Part shown: piece by piece, positions 44,682 through 57,146 of the stretch
How positions within the stretch are numbered: the first letter of the stretch is position 1
Layout of the letters: each line of letters opens with the position of its first letter
Source: Anisodus tanguticus
Lineage: Eukaryota > Streptophyta > Magnoliopsida > Solanales > Solanaceae
DNA: 64,000 nt
Direction: 5' to 3'
Assembly (NCBI GenBank): GCA_034509755.1
Contig: CM067549.1
Span: 36,724,001-36,788,000 of the forward strand
Notes under the pieces: model-generated
Told to the model about the DNA's origin: nothing
What the model saw: the letters and a program-made list of their open reading frames with translations, nothing else
Database searches by the model: none
Position numbers and translations under genes: made by a program

Positions 44682-46088
44682 TGATGTTAGGTGTATTTAT
44701 ACGCATATCCGTCGTATTTTACTCATAATTGTATCTTATTTGGAGGACACATTACACTAAATACACCTAACTAATATTGATTCTTGCATTTCGGGCTAAT
44801 ATGTGTGTCATTATTTAAATTAGGTACTTTACGTGTGACGACGCTTCATTTTTGGAGTAGAAAGAACAAGAGATGATGGATGGAGGACTTTGAAGTCTGA
44901 GTAGAAGTCCCAAAAGTCAATGAGAGATGAGTTTGGGGCTCAAAACCAAGTATACATGCGAAGACGTCACAAAACGTATCTGATGACTGAAAAGATGCCT
45001 GGTGTGGGGCGCCCATGTCTGTTGTCCCTGCGTTGCGCCTGTTATGACAACAAAATTGGACAATTCGCTGAAGGCACCGGAAAACATGCATGACACGGGT
45101 CGCCCAAGTCCATGGTCCTCGCGCCACGCCAACCTTACTCGATGAGATTTTCAGTATTAAGGGCATATTGGTCCCGTTGTGTTTTGGATACAATATAAAT
45201 ACAACCCTAAGTAGTTTTTTAAGGGGTTCAGACGTTTTATCACCGAGGAGGCACGAGCAAGGCTATTTCTTCGTAGTTTTTTTACTTTTCTTGATTCCTT
45301 TCATCTTGTCGTAGATTGAACATGAATTCTAGTTATTGTAATCTGAATATGAGTAGCTAAACTCTCTAAATTCTGGGGTTGTGGTGTAGTTATAATTATT
45401 AACATTTTATAAGTACTTAAACCTTAGTAGTTTATTCATACACGATTGTTTCCTTGCTTCTGTTCTTAATTGCTTGATTGTCTGCGCAACAGTCAAGTTC
45501 TATTTACTATTTAATAAACGTTCTTAGGAAAAATGTTATTAGATTAGAGAAAAAGCAAGGAGAGTGTGATCTGATTATCCTTAAAATAGGGCCGGATTAG
45601 TGGTTAGGATAGAAATATACTTAGGCACCGCATTTAATTAGATACCGTGGATGAATTGCATTCTTAACAGGTCAATTTCATAGGAATATAGGCGGTGAAC
45701 TATTCTGAATCGGCGGGTAGTAGTTCTGAAGAATGCTACAAATTAATAATCTGGTTAATTAGCAATTGTGAATAAATCTGCTAGGGTTAGCTACTTAAAC
45801 GACACAATAGGATTGGTGAACCAACCACGACCCTGTTATACTTATCTCTCTTTGATAAATTCAAATCTTACAAACGTTCTAGCAAACTATTAGTATAAAT
45901 TAGTTAGTTATTTATTTTCCGCAATAGTTATAAAAAAAAATACTCTTTCATACTTGCGTAATTAGTAGTGATAGTGAATTCTTTTATAATCCTTGATCAT
46001 AAGTCCCTGTGGGATCGACCTCCGACTTTGACAAGTCATTATATTACTTGGCGACTACGTATACTTGTGTGTGCGTTTGAAAATAATA
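44682..46088 (+). repeat. 5' LTR of the Athila element
   Basis: TGATGTTAGGTG at the start. The end is decayed: aaataata where the other LTR has gagcaaca, every difference a transition. A two-copy internal duplication (about 44996-45037 and 45085-45126) contains cgccca.gtc.....gtcc.cgcg. Confidence 0.88.
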
Positions 46089-46094
46089 AGTTTT

Positions 46095-46112
46095 TGGCGC
46101 CATTGCCGGAGA
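46095..46112 (+). other. primer-binding site of the Athila element
   Basis: TGGCGCCATTGCCGGAGA, six bases after the LTR. It matches the Athila-group site TGGCGCCGTTGCCGGGGA except for two changes. Confidence 0.85.
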
Positions 46113-46214
46113 CTTATAAATTAACAGTTTTATTAGAAATATCTATTACTGCTTTAGTTATTTAAGTATTAACGTCTTGATCTTAGCTGTTATTGACACA
46201 GATACTACAAGCGA

Positions 46215-47570
46215 ATGCGAAGAGTTGCAAGTCAAAATAATCATAAGGAATTCAATCCTGAGCCGGAACGATACTTTTACTAGCACCAGACGGAATTGAA
46301 TATATTTGACAACCAGCGCACTTTAGTTTAACTACCAGTGAACATGGAAGCTAACACACCACGAACAATTCTGCTAGATGTTGCAGTACCTCTCGTGGGT
46401 TGTGACATCGAGTATCTGCAAACCTACCATCGAAGGGAACTTTGAGTTGAAACATCCTATGATTCAACTACTTCATTCCAGCGGGCAATTCGCAGGGCTA
46501 AGGAATGAGGATCCTCAGTGACACATTCAAACGTACTTGAAGATTGCTGATACCTATGTCACTACAAGGTAACTTCAGATTACGTGAGACTTACATTATT
46601 CCCATTTTCTCTGATCGGGGAAGTGAAGAGCTGGTTATTGCCAGAACCTGCGGATTCTATAACTTCTTGGAATGATCTGGGAGGTAAATTTCTGACAAGA
46701 TTCTTTCCATCAGGGAAGACAACAAGACTAAGGAGTGAAGTCATGTCATTCAAACAGAAAAAAAGAGGAAGCTTATATCAAGCATGGAAAAGGTTCAAGG
46801 CTCTTCTCATGGATTGTCCACATCATCGTCAATCTAACGGAGTGTTAGCACATACTTTAATTGAGAGTTTGGATGCTCATACAAAGATACTATTAGACTC
46901 TACAGTAAGAGGGCAAGTTCTTGATATGAGCTATGATGAACTGTTTCTTCTCTTAAACAGTTTTTCTCAAAGCAATCCGGATTGACAAAGTGACATGAGT
47001 AGGAGTAACCCTAAGAAGCCAGGTGGAATGATTCAAATGGACAATTATACGACACTATCGGCATAAAATTTGGCAATGTGGATTGAGTTCAAAAATATTA
47101 ATATGGAACAACCCAAATCACAGGTGCAAACAGTGCAACATGTCGGTATGATCGGCCAAATGCGTGGAGAGGGCCACACCTTTGATATGTGTCCTGCAAA
47201 TCCCGCATCAATCTACTTTATGGGAAATGTTGGTAGGGGTCAAAGTAATAACAATTAGTACATAAATACTTACAACTCAAACTAAAAGAACCATCCAAAC
47301 TTCAGTTGGGGTGGTAATCATGGAAATCAGAAACAAAACTATCATCCAACACCAGTTAATCAGGTTCCAGCGAACGGTATGGAGGAGAGGATGAAAAATA
47401 TAATGGAGGATATGCAAAATATGATGGAAAGTCAACAAGCTTTTGAACAAAAGTTGACGGCTGAGAATCAGAATCTAGATCTTGCAGTGAGGAACTTAAA
47501 AAGACAGATGGTCCAGATAACAGGTGCTCAGAATAAAAGGCCACAGAGGGAGACTTCCAAGTTATAATGA
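46215..47570 (+). pseudogene. gag: gag of the Athila element
   Basis: ATG at 46215 (MRRVASQNN) is followed by a stop within 25 codons. The capsid domain of the Gypsy type is recognisable at 46584-46985 (GEVKSWLLPEPADSITSWNDL, FLTRFFPSGKT, YQAWKRFKALL). The knuckle region at about 47145-47230 reads GEGHTFDMCP with the upstream Cys pair lost. A coiled-coil-like stretch rich in Met/Gln/Glu (MEERMKNIMEDMQNMMES) runs to about 47565. At least four stops or shifts are present. Confidence 0.82.
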
Positions 47571-47779
47571 TCTTAATCTGAAACCTTGTAATGTTGTGTC
47601 TCTCCGAAATGAGGAAGAGGCAACAATAGAAGATGAGGTTATTGATATAGGATGGTAGAGAAGATGTATGTGGCAAAGCAGCCACCACCAGTGGTTGGAA
47701 AACCACCACCTCCGTTCCATCAGAGGTTGGCTAAGTAGAAAGAAGAGGTTATATACAAAAAGTTTCCTGAGTTACTTAA

Positions 47780-50700
47780 GCATGTGCATGTGAATGTTCA
47801 TTTGGTAGACATGCTATTCCAAAATATGCTAAGTATATCAAGGAAATCATTGCTAATAAGAGTCGTTTCACGGAGTATGCCACAGTTGCACTTATTGAGG
47901 AGCGCACATCGCGAATACAGAACAAATTGCCGACGAAATTGAAGAATCCTGGTAGCTTCACAATCAAGATCACTATTGGAAAGCAGGCCATTGCGAGATC
48001 ACTTTGTTATTTGGGTGCAAGTATTAATCTTATGAAGTCATCCATGTTCAGAAAGTTGGGGTTGAGAAATCCAAGATCAAGCACTATCATTTTGCACCTG
48101 GCAGACAGATCATTGGCCAGGACTGAGGGAATTATAGAAGATGTGCTGGTACAGGTTGGATCTCTTATTTTTCTGGCTGATTTTTTTATCTTGGATTTTG
48201 AGCTAGATCCGGTTGTCCCATTTATTTTGGGTCGTATGTTTTTGGAAACAAGAAGAGCTTTGATTGATGTAGCTACTGTACAGTTAACTATGAGAGTACA
48301 TGATAAAGTTGAAGTGTTTGATATGTACAAAGCTCTCAAGTTACCTGCAATTTATGAAGAGTTGTCGGTTATTATAGTGGTGTCAGAGGATGACATTGGA
48401 GCTACCATTCCGTCGAATGATCCATTACTAAGAGCTCTAGTGGGTGATGATATCTTTGGAGATACTGAGGCATTCAAATTGATGCATATTCTTAATTTAG
48501 CAGGGATCTATGTTTGCGAAGGTGAGTTTGAACCACTTGACAGAGAGATTGGACCTCCACTAAAGCTATCAATAGAAAAAGTTCTGAAGTTAGAGTTGAA
48601 ACCCTTACCCTCATATCACAAATATGCATACTTAGGTGAGGGTGAAACTCTCCCTGTTATTTTAGCAGCTGAGTTGAATAATGAAGAAATATAGATGTAT
48701 TTGGCAGTCCTAAAAAATCGCAAGAGGGCATTGGGTTGGCAGTTATCTGACATTCAGCGCATCAACCTTGCATTATGCATGCACAAGATAGTTCTAGAGG
48801 AGGATCATACGCCGAGTATACATCATCAATGAATGTTAAATCCAGTAATGCAGGAAGTGGTCAAGAAGGAGGTGATTAAGTGGTTAGATGCAAGCATTGT
48901 CTATCCAATTTCTGATAACAAGTGGGTGAGCCTAGTATAGTGTGTCCCTAAGAAGGGAGGGATGACAGTGGTGACAAATGATAAAAATGAGTTCATTCCA
49001 ATGAGAACGGTAATATGGTGGCAGATTTTCATGGATTATCGCAAGCTGAACAAGGCTACTAGGAAAGTCACTACCTGGTTCCCTTTATTGATCAGATGTT
49101 GGACAGATTGGTTGGCCAAGAGTTCTATTTCTTTCTTGATGGATACTCAGGTTATAACCAGATAGTTATTTCTCCCGAAGATCAGGAGAAGACACATTTA
49201 TATGTCCCTACAGTATGTATGCTTTCAAGAGAATGTCGTTCAACTTATGTAATGCATATGCGACTTTTCAAATGTGTATGATGGAAATATTTTCTGAAAT
49301 GGTGGAGGACTTTATGGAAATTTTCATAGATGACTTCTCTGTATTCGGGAGTTCTTTCGAAGCATGTTTGAAGAATTTGGATCGGGACCTTGCAAGATGT
49401 GAAAAGACTAACTTAGTGATAAATTGGGAGAAGTGTGACTTTATGGTTTGAGAGGGTATTGTACTTGGGCATAAGGTGTCGAAAAGAGGTCTAGAAGTTG
49501 ATCTTGCTAAAGTGGAAGTTATTGAGAAAGTACCACCTCATATGTCTATTAGGGGGGTACGTAGCTTTCTCGGTCATGCAGGATTCTACAGACAGTTTAT
49601 AAATGACTTCTCCAAAATATCTAGTCTAATGTGTAAGTTATTGGAAAAAGAGGTAAAGTTCGTGTTCAATGACATTTGTCTGAAATCATTCAAGGAGTTG
49701 AAATGACGATTAGTGACGACACTAAAAATGATAGCCCCGGATTAGAACTTGCCATTCAAATTGATGTGCGACACTAGTGATAATGCAATAGGGGTTGTTT
49801 TGAGCCAGAGAAAAGAGAAGATTTTTCACTCCATTTACTTTGCCAGCAAGATGTTGGATGCTCCTCAGATAAATTACACGGTCATTGAGAGAGAACTATT
49901 GGTTGTGGTGTATGTTTTTGATAAGTTTTAGTCTTATTTTGTGGGAACTCATATTATAGTGTATGCATATCATGTCACACTCAAGTACTTATTCAGCAAG
50001 AAAGACACAAAACCTAGGCTGATTTGGTGGATTCTCTTGTTGAAAGAATTTGACATAGATATTAAAGATCACAAGGGGATAGAAAGTTACGTTGCAGAAA
50101 ACCTTTCGTGACTGAAGAGCGACGACCATGTGATTAAAGATGGACAGATCCGAGAAGCCTTTCCTGATGAGCAGCTCTTTGCTATTCCGGATGCTGAAGT
50201 GCCTTGGTATGCAGATATTATGAACCTGATAGTGAGTGGGATCTACCCATAGAAATGACCACTCAGCAGCAGAAAAAGGTTTATCATAACCCCCGATCAG
50301 CTAGTGAGAAGATGCATCTCGTAAACTGAGGTGCACCAAGTATTAGATAGCTTCCATTCATCCCCATATGGAGGGCATTTCAGAGGTGATCGCACTGCGG
50401 CAAATGTACTACAATCTGGTTTTTATTGTCCTACTTTATTTAAGGATGCATATGTGTTTGCCAAAAGTTGTGACAGATGTCAGAGAACGATCAATATTTT
50501 GAGGAAGAATGAGATGCCTTTGACCAACATCTTAGAGGTAGAAATATTGATATATGAGGCATTAATTTTAATGGGACCATTCCCACTATTGTATGGAAAT
50601 ATATCTTACATGTGGAGGATTACATGTCGAAATGGGTAGAGGCAATCCCTCTTCCCACCAATGAAGCAAAGGTGGTGGTGAATTTTATGCGGAAGAATAT

Positions 50701-51380
50701 ATTTGCGAGATTCGACACTCCGATGGCAATGATTAATTATGGGATTTCTCATTTTTGCAATCAGCTGATGAAGAACCTCTTGGCAAAATATCGGGTGAAG
50801 CACAAGGTTTCTACTGCGTACCACCCGCAAATATGTGGTCGAAGTGTCCAACAGAAAGGTAAATCAGATCATAGAGAAAACACTGACTGTACAGAGGAAA
50901 GATTAGGCAGCCAAGCTAGATGATGCCTTTTAGGCATACCAGACAACATACAAAACGCCTATTGGGACTTCTCCATACAAGCTGATTTATGGGAAGGCAT
51001 ATCATCTACCTATCGAGTTGGAGCATAACGCGTATTGGGCAATCAAAAAGTTCAATCTCAATGTGAGCTTAGCGGGTGAGAAGCAGTTACTGCAGCTCCA
51101 CAAGCTAGAGAAATTCAGGTTGGTGGCATACGAAAATGCCAAGTTATACAAGGAGAAGACTAAGAAGTGGAACGATAAACATATTCAACATCGTGATTTT
51201 GTACCAGGGCAAGAGGTACTCTTGTTCAACTTCATGTTGAGGTTATTCTCTGGTAATATAAAGTCTCGTTGGTCAGGACCATTTGTTGTGATGAGAAGCA
51301 CACCTCATAGAGTAGTGGAAATATAAACATTAGATGGGGCGTGCACATTCTTGGTTAATAGGCAATTCCTTAAGCATTAT
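47780..51380 (+). pseudogene. pol: pol of the Athila element (PR-RT-RH-IN)
   Basis: Gypsy domain order. The protease at 47927-48270 reads CYLGASINLM (48005), where the family has DLGAS, so the catalytic Asp is lost. RT is at about 48840-49700: DYRKLNKATRK, then in another frame FLDGYSGYNQI, FIDDFSVFGS at 49323 (the DD pair is kept) and GHAGFYRQFI. RNase H at 49749-50110 has LMCDTSDNAIG. The integrase has a zinc part at 50331-50500 (SSPYGGHF, CDRCQ). Its core, 50560-50900, has INYGISHF, where an Asp is expected at Tyr, and a shifted final motif. The tail reaches about 51380. There are many stops; it is inactive. Confidence 0.87.
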
Positions 51381-51713
51381 TAGGGCAGAGATATTGAAAA
51401 AGAGAAGGAGCAGGTGCTCCTTAATGAACTAGTTGAAGGACTTACGTCGTTCCATGATGTTAACAACAACACTTCTCGAGAGGCAACCCGAGTTTGTAAT
51501 GTAAAAATTGTAATAGAAAAGCACAAACAAATTGAGAAAAATACAAAAAGATATCATGTCACGACCTTAACTACGACGTTCGTTGGGAGGCAACCCAACC
51601 TTTTGTTATTATTTTTGCATTTTAATGTTGCTAACGAGGATATTGGTGGTTATCACATTCATGTTGTAGGTTCTTGAAGTTGTGCGGTAGGACAAGGGGA
51701 AGAGAGAAAGTGA

Positions 51714-52927
51714 ATGGGATCAAAATTGAACAAATCAGGAATAATGTCTCAAATACCTAAGCGAAATAACACATGCAAGGCTCAGACTGCCTCTACTAGC
51801 CTCCCTAAAAGCAAGAGAACTGCCCCTACAGTGGAACCACACCCAATGGATGTTGACAATGAATCAGAGGATATGATGTTCCCCGAAGTGAAATTTGGTA
51901 TTTCTGTAATGGCACCGCATGGTAAAGACTTGTATCGTAACTTTAAGCCAGCAGTGGATCCTCACCCAGAGATTGGCATTGATACAGTGGCACTAAGAAA
52001 TAAGTTTCACAATATTCTTAAATGCATCATTACTATAGGGTTGAGGCATTTGACTACCACTATAGGCTCAGCCAACATTGATATGGTGATGGAGTTCTAC
52101 CGCAAATTGGGAGCCTGGGTTTGATATAGAAAAGGAGTATGTAGTAGAAGTAAGGGGTACAAAAGTAAAGTTCTCATATAAGATTATCAACACATTAATG
52201 GAGTTCCTCGAAAACCCCTTGCCTATTTTGATGATTGGTCACTCTGACCTGACTATGCACACAATCGTCACAAGCTGTGTGGCCATAAATCCACTGCTAC
52301 ATAGGTTCGAGATGCACGTCGTAGGCACAGGTACTTAAATAGGTCAAGGCTCACACTTGAGGGAAAAGTAATGCTACGACTTGTAAATTGCAGCATCGTG
52401 CCTACCAGCAATGACACAGAGGTGACTAAGTTGAGAGCTTATTTGGTGTACGCCCTTTTGACAAGGATGGATCTTAATATGGGCAAGGAGATGTTGACCG
52501 AAATGGTGTGAGTCATGAATGAAGGGAAGCGGATATTTCTCTACCCAGTTTACTAACCAAGATGTTGCGTATGGCTTTTGTGCCTGACTATAGAGTTGAT
52601 TTTGAGCTACCCCACTCTTAGATACAGTATGGTGTTACGACAGTCACGACTTTGAAGGGGGAAAAAAGTGCAGCCCTGACTACTGAGCAAAGGAACACCC
52701 GTATGGAACAGTCCATTAGGATCTTATTTAAAGATTTGAAGATGCGGGCAGAACAGGGAGAAGCAAGTTTGGAGGAGTTACAGCATAGAGTTTCACTGGG
52801 CCAAGTTACTAAGAAATTCTTGGGTCTTGAGGAGGAGACAGAGCTATCATCGGATGAGGATACTAACTCTTTGGATGAGAATGGGCACTATTACACCACT
52901 TTTGGCGGAACGTCACAAGTAGCTTAG
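51714..52927 (+). pseudogene. ORF in env position of the Athila element
   Basis: A third coding region after integrase, as in Athila elements. The first part, 51714-52124, has a basic Ser/Thr/Pro head (SLPKSKRTAPTVEPHP), then VKFGISVMAPHGKDLYRNFKPA and NIDMVMEFYRKLGAWV. These resemble the 'putative plant transposon protein' domain common beside plant Gypsy elements, recalled from family knowledge. A broken middle follows. The last part, 52652-52927, is acidic with a possible coiled coil (QSIRILFKDLKMRAEQGEASLEELQ). I see no signal peptide or clear membrane span, so an envelope function is not supported. Confidence 0.65.
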
Positions 52928-54667
52928 ACAGTCACTAGTGAGATATTTCTCACCCCTATTTTGTCTTTAATTTTTGTTGCACTAGGAACAGTGCCTGATT
53001 TTAAGTGTGGGGTGGGGAAGAAAACTTCTTTTTATTCAGCATGTATTCATGCTATTTTTATTTTTGTCATTTGACTTTTTTTTTTATTTGTGTGCTTTCT
53101 AGTAGTAGTGTGCCATGGTTTTGAGGTTTAGTTATATTTTTAATATCTCTCCCTTTAGTCATAGGAGACGCAGTTCTTAACGACGGATGGATGAGGAACG
53201 TCTTGAGGGAACATTCGTCATTAGGATACGAGTAAAATAGGAACACCCTTAAGGCCATTCAAATGCTAGGTACTTGGGATGAGGTGCACTTTTAGCAACA
53301 TAACGAGCTTAAGAAAATTGGAAAAGAAGTAAGTGTGCACGAAAAAAAATGTAATGACTTCTTAGAGACACCTAGGCTCTTTTATTTGACTCTTGGAAAA
53401 TATTGTTGGCTTAAATTGAATTCGTGCTATTTTTTGCTAGGTAGAGAGTCGATACAGATCCATCTTTAACCATAAGTGTGTCATGTGTGGTGAGATTTTT
53501 TCTTACATTCCATGTTTGTATTGATGTCTAGAACTTGCCCGGTGTGTGTCCTAAGTGAAGCGAAGTGTGTTGAGTCTAGGAGATGATATAGACATTTCTT
53601 TGTGAGCCATGATTTTTGCCTACCTTTTACCTACCCATATGCAATATCATTAGTTACCCCCAATTGTGCCTTTAGCCTTATTCTATGATAGCCAAAACTT
53701 TAGCCTACTCCTTTCATTGGTATAACCTGAAAAACTTGACCCCAAACTCCAAGACACGTGAGAGATTGAGCGCTTAGAAGTGAAGTGGAAAAGTTGACAT
53801 AAGGAGAGTTGGAGTGGAAACTAAAAAGAGAATTTATTAAGGATTCATTTGTGAAAAAGCGTAATCAATTGTATGTTGTAGTAAGGAGCTAGAAAAGAAA
53901 AGAAAAAGATCTTTCTCGTTGAAAGGAAGAAGCAAATACAAAAACAAAAAAAATGAAAAACAATTTGCTCCTTGCTAGCGATGTACGAAAAGTGTAGAAA
54001 AATGCTTAATGAAGAGGTGGGCATAAGGGAAAGAAAGGTGAGAATGAGTGATGAAACAATGAAAAGAGCACAAGTGAAAGCAAGTGTCTTAAAAGTTCTT
54101 AGGGAGGTTAGTCACTATTATCCAAAATATTTCATACCCGTCCCTTAGCCAACATATGAACCCTTAAAGACCTATTTGATCCTAAACTCGGTACAATTAT
54201 GCTAATAGAATATGACACTAAGGTCAAGCTTATGGTATATCGTATGAGCATGTGAATTTCATTGTGAGAGTGACTGATCTTTCTTTCAATAAATATATAT
54301 ATGCCCATGATGTGTTTTGTTTACAATGAAGAATTATGGGGCATCTCGTTCGAGTGGTGAGGGCACATAAATAGTAAGAGATATGTGAAGTGGTTGATTT
54401 ATTTGCTTAGTGACATAGTCGTTTTTGCCAAGGTGTGTATTGATGAGTCAATCTTAGAGGCTAGGTTGTTTGAATAAGTTGTTATCGTACGTGAAGTTGA
54501 TAGGATGCACAAAATTATTGAAAACGTACTCGTAAATGTTTAAATGGTTGTGGTGACTTTAACTTGAGTAGACATGTTTGAATTAGCATATTTTGGTGTG
54601 GTTTGTGTAGGTTTGGGTGTGTTCAAGTGATTGTTTGAGGACGAACAAAGGTTCAAGTGTGGGGTGG
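52928..54667 (+). other. 3' noncoding region of the Athila element, two polypurine-like tracts
   Basis: 1.74 kb without coding frames. The sequence aagtgtggggtggggaag at about 53002 resembles the true polypurine tract tcaagtgtggggtgg at about 54653-54667. Confidence 0.7.
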
Positions 54668-56066
54668 TGACGTTAAGTGTATTTATACGTCTATCCGTCA
54701 TATTTTACTAATAATTGTATCTTCTTTTAAGGACACATTACACTAAATACACCTAACTAATACTGATTCTTGCATTTCGGGATAATATGTGTGTTATTAT
54801 TGAAATTCGGTACTTTACATCTAACGACGCTTTCTTTTTGAAGTAGAAAGAGCAAGAGATGAAGGTTGGAGGACTTTGAAGTCTGAGTAAAAGTCCCAAA
54901 AGTAAATAAGAGACGAGTTTGGGACTCAAAAGCCAAGTGTACATGCAAAGACATCACAAAACGCATATGATGCCTGAAAAGATGCCTGGTGCGGGCGCCC
55001 ATGTCCATGGTCCCCGCGTTGCACCTGTTATGACAATAAAATTGGACAATATGCTGAAGGTACTGGAAAACATGCCTGGCTCGAGGCGCCCAGGTCCATG
55101 GTCCCCGCGCCGCGCCAGCCTTACCCGATGAGATTTTCAGTATTAAGGGCAGTCTGATCCAGTTGTGTTTGGATACAATATAAATACAACCCTAAGTCAT
55201 TTTCTGAGGAGTTCAGACGTTTTATCATAGAGGAGGCATGAGAGCTATTTCTTCGTAGGGTTTATTTATTTTCTTGATCCCTTTCATCTTGTCGTAGATT
55301 GAACATGAATTCTAGTTATTGTAATCCGAATATGAGTAGCTAAACTCTCTAAATTATGTGGTTGTGGTGTAGCCATAATTATTAACGTTTTATAAGTACT
55401 TAAACCTTAGTAGTTTATTCATACACGATTGTTTCCTTGCTTCTGTTCTTAATTGCTTGATTGTCTGCGCAACAGTCAAGTTCTATTTACTATTTGATAT
55501 ATGTGCTTAGGAAAAATGTTATTAGATTAGAGAAGAAGTAAGGAGAGTGTGATTTGATTATCCCTAAAGTAGGGCTAGGATAGGAATATACCTAGGCATT
55601 GTATTTAATTAGATACCGTGGACGAATTTCATTCTTAACGGGTGAATTCAATAGGAATATAGGCAGCGAACTGTTCTAAATCGGCGGGTAGTAGTTCGGA
55701 AGAATGCTACAAGATTAATAATCCAGTTATGAATAAATTATGAATAAATCTACTAAGGTTAGCTACTTAAACGACATAATAGGATTGGCGAACCAACCAC
55801 GACCCTGGAATACTTATTTCTCTCTAACAAATTCAAATCTTACAAACATTCTAGCAAACTGTTAGTATAAATTAGTTAGATATTTATTTTCTGCATTAGT
55901 TATAAAACAAAATAAATATTCTCTTTCATAGTTGCGTAATTAGTAGTGATAGTGAATTCTTTAATAATCGTTGATCAGAAGTCCCTGTGGGATCGGTATT
56001 CGACTTTCACAAGTCATTATATTACTTGGCGACTACGTATACTTGCGTGTGCATTTGGGAGCAACA
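54668..56066 (+). repeat. 3' LTR of the Athila element
   Basis: TGACGTTAAGTG...GGGAGCAACA, 1,399 bp, collinear with the 5' LTR with many substitutions and small indels. The internal GC-rich duplication (about 54977-55018 and 55069-55116) is better kept here. Confidence 0.9.
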
Positions 56067-56071
56067 GTCAT
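56067..56071. repeat. target-site duplication of the Athila element (right)
   Basis: GTCAT, against GTCGT at 44677-44681. Confidence 0.75.
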
Positions 56072-56164
56072 TACTACTACTTTCATTAGTACATCAAACT
56101 AACCAGTTGGAAATTAAATATGATCACAAGAGTGGATATATGATTGAAGTGGACGACGTAACTA
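56072..56164 (+). CDS. possible host exon interrupted by the Athila insertion, unrecognised
   Basis: An open frame of about 31 codons ends EIKYDHKSGYMIEVDDVTR and is followed at 56165 by gtaagt, an excellent plant splice donor. Across the insertion site the frame also continues backward into the left flank (44580-44681) without a stop, with a hydrophobic composition there. This suggests a disrupted exon, but the left part is AT-rich and could be open by chance. I do not recognise the protein, and no matching acceptor exon is identified downstream. Confidence 0.3.
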
Positions 56165-57141
56165 GGTAAGTTAAACCAGTCTAGCTAAATATATATACTC
56201 TAAACATGTTGTATTATTGTTCGCTTGAACTGATTTTCCCTATAGGTCTCATTTGATTAAGAGTATTCATCCATCTTATATGTGACTTTCTTTTCTTTTC
56301 ATTTATCAATATATAGAATTTTATTTTCACGTACCCAATAATCTTTTCAAATTAAATTCCACATAACAATTCTTCTTCATATATAGGATATGAGATTCAC
56401 TGTGTGTCCCACACACATAGTCCGAATATTTATATCTACCGAAGTACGAACGCTAGCTAGCTGTTTTTTTTGTGCGGCTCCCAGCTAATGTGGGATGGTA
56501 AATGTAGTAAATTGAGCCCCCACGCCATCACTGATCTGTTATCTCTGTACTTGTTCCACCAAATTATAGGCTCTACCAATTATTTAAGATAATACAAAAA
56601 TACTTTTAACAAGATGTGATATTGTCTGTTTTGGCCAAATCAACACATTTTCTCAACATGCCTTTTCAATTAATTAAAAATATCTCTACACCTTATAACT
56701 AATTTTTTTTTCTTTTCAACTATTAATATGGAAGTTTGTTTTTGGCACACCCAACCATTGAACACAAATATAAACCAAATTAAATAAGGAAGGTCAAGAA
56801 ATTAAAAGAAGAAACTGTGTGTAAGTTATCTTCAATATTCATCTTCATGTTTAAAGAAAAATATCATGCAACTGGGAAATACATGATCATGAATAGATAA
56901 TCTGGGCATTGCAATAGCATAGATGGAGAAAAAGAGTAAATATTGAGTATGATTTTGATGATGATAAATAAAATATGCTTGTCCCGAAATTGTGTTTTAT
57001 TCATAGATTGTCAAGAAATAACAAGGATAGGAAAAAAGAAATTTAGCAATAATTTATTGTCTGGCAGAATATAATTTATTGCCAAATTACCATGTGATTA
57101 ATATGAATAATTATCCTATATTATTATTAAGTTTCCCGATG
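56165..57141. other. AT-rich stretch, nothing firmly recognised
   Basis: A possible intron start at 56165 (gtaagttaaacc). There is no other gene, RNA or repeat end that I can support. Confidence 0.45.
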
Positions 57142-57146
57142 CAAGG
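57142..57146. repeat. target-site duplication of the deleted Gypsy (left)
   Basis: CAAGG, identical to 59342-59346. Confidence 0.9.

Larger units (their letters stand above)
44682..56066 (+). mobile_element. Athila-type Gypsy LTR retrotransposon, full length
   Basis: 11,385 bp with LTRs of 1,407 bp (44682-46088) and 1,399 bp (54668-56066), a near-perfect 5-bp duplication, and the primer site TGGCGCCATTGCC at 46095. Gag, protease, RT, RNase H, integrase and an extra ORF in env position follow, then a 1.7-kb 3' noncoding part and a polypurine tract gtgtggggtgg before the right LTR. The PBS, the DLGASINLM-type protease region and the ORF after integrase place it in the Athila group. All coding parts carry stops or frameshifts, so the insertion is old. 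Confidence 0.93.

Noticed and set aside
44846..45193. Minus-strand frames in the Athila LTR (also 54757-55008)
   Set aside because: They are inside LTRs and are not conserved as protein between the two LTRs.
51714..52927. True envelope gene
   Set aside because: Only the position suggests it. No signal peptide, membrane span or fusion-type motif is visible, and the frame is broken.
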